From positions 1-7,446 of the forward strand of contig JACCTF010000586.1 of NCBI GenBank assembly GCA_013812565.1: a DNA stretch of 7,446 bases. Reading direction: 5' to 3'. Made by a program: the position numbers and the translations under genes. This DNA comes from Pyrinomonadaceae bacterium (lineage in GTDB: Bacteria; Acidobacteriota; Blastocatellia; Pyrinomonadales; Pyrinomonadaceae). Below, in pieces: positions 6,502 through 7,446 of the stretch. Numbering within the stretch: position 1 is the first letter of the stretch; the number at the start of each line of letters is the position of its first letter. The notes under the pieces are model-generated. The model did not search any database, was not told the origin of the DNA, and was given only the letters and a program-made list of their open reading frames with translations.

Positions 6502-7431
6502 TCACTCGTACCGCAGCGCAATCATCGGATCGACCTTCGTTGCGCGTCGTGCTGGGATGTAACAGGCCAGCAGCGCAACAGTCACTAGCAGTAAAGCGAC
6601 ACCGGCAAACGTAATTGGATCACTCGCGCCCACACCGAACAGCAGTGTGGACATCAAACGACTCAAGCCAAAGGCTGCACCTAAACCAATACTAAGACCG
6701 GCGACGATCAATACAATCGCCTGCCGCATCACCAGTTTGAGGACGTCTCTGTTCTGTGCGCCCAGTGCCATGCGAATGCCAATTTCGTGCGTGCGCTGTA
6801 CGACCGAGTAGGCCATCACGCCGTATAAGCCGACGCTTGCCAGCCCCAACGCCAATGCAGCGAAGATGCCGAGCAACAACATCGCGAAGCGTCGCTGCGC
6901 CATCGAGTCAGCGACGAGTTGTTCCATCGTCGTCACTCGGTAAACCGGCAGCTCCGGATCGAGTGTTTTAATCGCGCCGCGCACGGCACCCGCAAGGCTT
7001 TCCGGTTCACGGGCTGTTCGCACCGCCAGGAACATGTTGGGAGAAGGGCGCTGACTATGCGGGATGTAGTATTGAACGCGCGACTCGCCTTCGAGGCTCT
7101 TCTGTCTAGTGTGGCCGACGATGCCGACGATCTCGCGCCAGCGCGGAGTATCACTATCGCCCACGTTCTCAAACGTGATGCGTTTGCCCACAGGGTCTTC
7201 ACCCGGCCAGTATTTACGCGCCATCGTTTCATCAATGAGCGCAACTCCGGGAGAATCCGCCGTGTCTCGCTCCGTGAAGAGGCGTCCACGGATGAGCGAG
7301 ATGCTCATCGTCTTGAAATAGTCGGATGTCGCCGCCCAGCGATCACCGTGCGGAGACGACTGACCCGGCGCCACTCCCCGCCCCTCTATTTGGAAACTCC
7401 CGCTTGTGTTCACCCCACCCAGCGCCACCAC
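6502..7431 (-). CDS. Third ADOP-type permease, C-terminal part only; preceded by an in-frame TAG at 7432-7434
   Basis: The 309 codons from 7431 encode the latter part of the second extracytoplasmic domain and the final FtsX domain. SFQIEGR is at 12-18, [20 protein letters not shown] at 37-56, and [11 protein letters not shown] at 75-85. Membrane segments are at about 183-211, 237-259 and 273-292, with [10 protein letters not shown] at 216-225 and the end [10 protein letters not shown]. This equals only the last third or so of an 800-850 residue family member. The GTG at 7431 is an artefactual start: the family continues upstream, and beyond the TAG the same frame reads VGAI to the window edge, which resembles the residues expected before the LPLGG-like motif. 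The stop replaces the serine of SRLPLG in the 830-residue paralogue. This is either a real nonsense mutation (a pseudogene) or a sequence error near a contig end. The gene probably begins well beyond the window. Confidence 0.8.
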   Translation of the reverse strand: MVALGGVNTSGSFQIEGRGVAPGQSSPHGDRWAATSDYFKTMSISLIRGRLFTERDTADSPGVALIDETMARKYWPGEDPVGKRITFENVGDSDTPRWREIVGIVGHTRQKSLEGESRVQYYIPHSQRPSPNMFLAVRTAREPESLAGAVRGAIKTLDPELPVYRVTTMEQLVADSMAQRRFAMLLLGIFAALALGLASVGLYGVMAYSVVQRTHEIGIRMALGAQNRDVLKLVMRQAIVLIVAGLSIGLGAAFGLSRLMSTLLFGVGASDPITFAGVALLLVTVALLACYIPARRATKVDPMIALRYE

Positions 7432-7446
7432 CTAAATAGCCCCCAC

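Overview
The window is a stretch of bacterial chromosome with about 55% GC by eye. Every convincing gene lies on the minus strand. Most of it is three tandem genes for large MacB/FtsX-type membrane permeases. These match the family known as acidobacterial duplicated orphan permeases (ADOP), whose members have two PCD-FtsX halves and an N-terminus of the TLWQD(I/V)RY type and often lack an adjacent ATPase. Together with a Uma2-family gene this suggests Acidobacteriota, possibly a Blastocatellia-like lineage. That placement is inferred from gene families and has not been tested by phylogeny.

Layout in the direction of transcription (right to left): (1) 7446-6502, the C-terminal part of a third permease, cut by the window edge and closed by an in-frame TAG at 7432-7434; (2) 6501-6310, a 192-base gap holding an imperfect inverted repeat of about 80 bases; (3) 6309-3748, a complete 853-residue permease starting at GTG, with two adjacent 15-base tandem duplications in one extracytoplasmic loop; (4) a long hairpin built of 7-base units at 3743-3666; (5) 3648-1156, a complete 830-residue permease; (6) a second hairpin of the same family at 1153-1071, with a perfect 24-bp stem; (7) 1051-596, a 151-residue protein of unknown function; (8) a 124-base gap with a small operator-like palindrome; (9) 471-328, a broken copy of a Uma2 N-terminus; (10) 327-1, the start of an apparently intact Uma2 gene that runs out of the window.

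The three permeases are paralogues, and no ABC ATPase or membrane-fusion partner is present. If they work as ABC export or mechanotransmission subunits, the ATPase must be encoded elsewhere. The Uma2 and hypothetical genes look like ordinary accessory neighbours. I found no RNA gene, CRISPR array, transposase or convincing intrinsic terminator. The points most worth a second look are the heptad-built hairpins that fill two intercistronic gaps, the in-frame partial duplication of the Uma2 N-terminus with a stop at a conserved tryptophan, the codon-phased tandem repeats in the middle permease, and the in-frame stop in the rightmost one. I see no clear sign of a wholly new multi-gene system.
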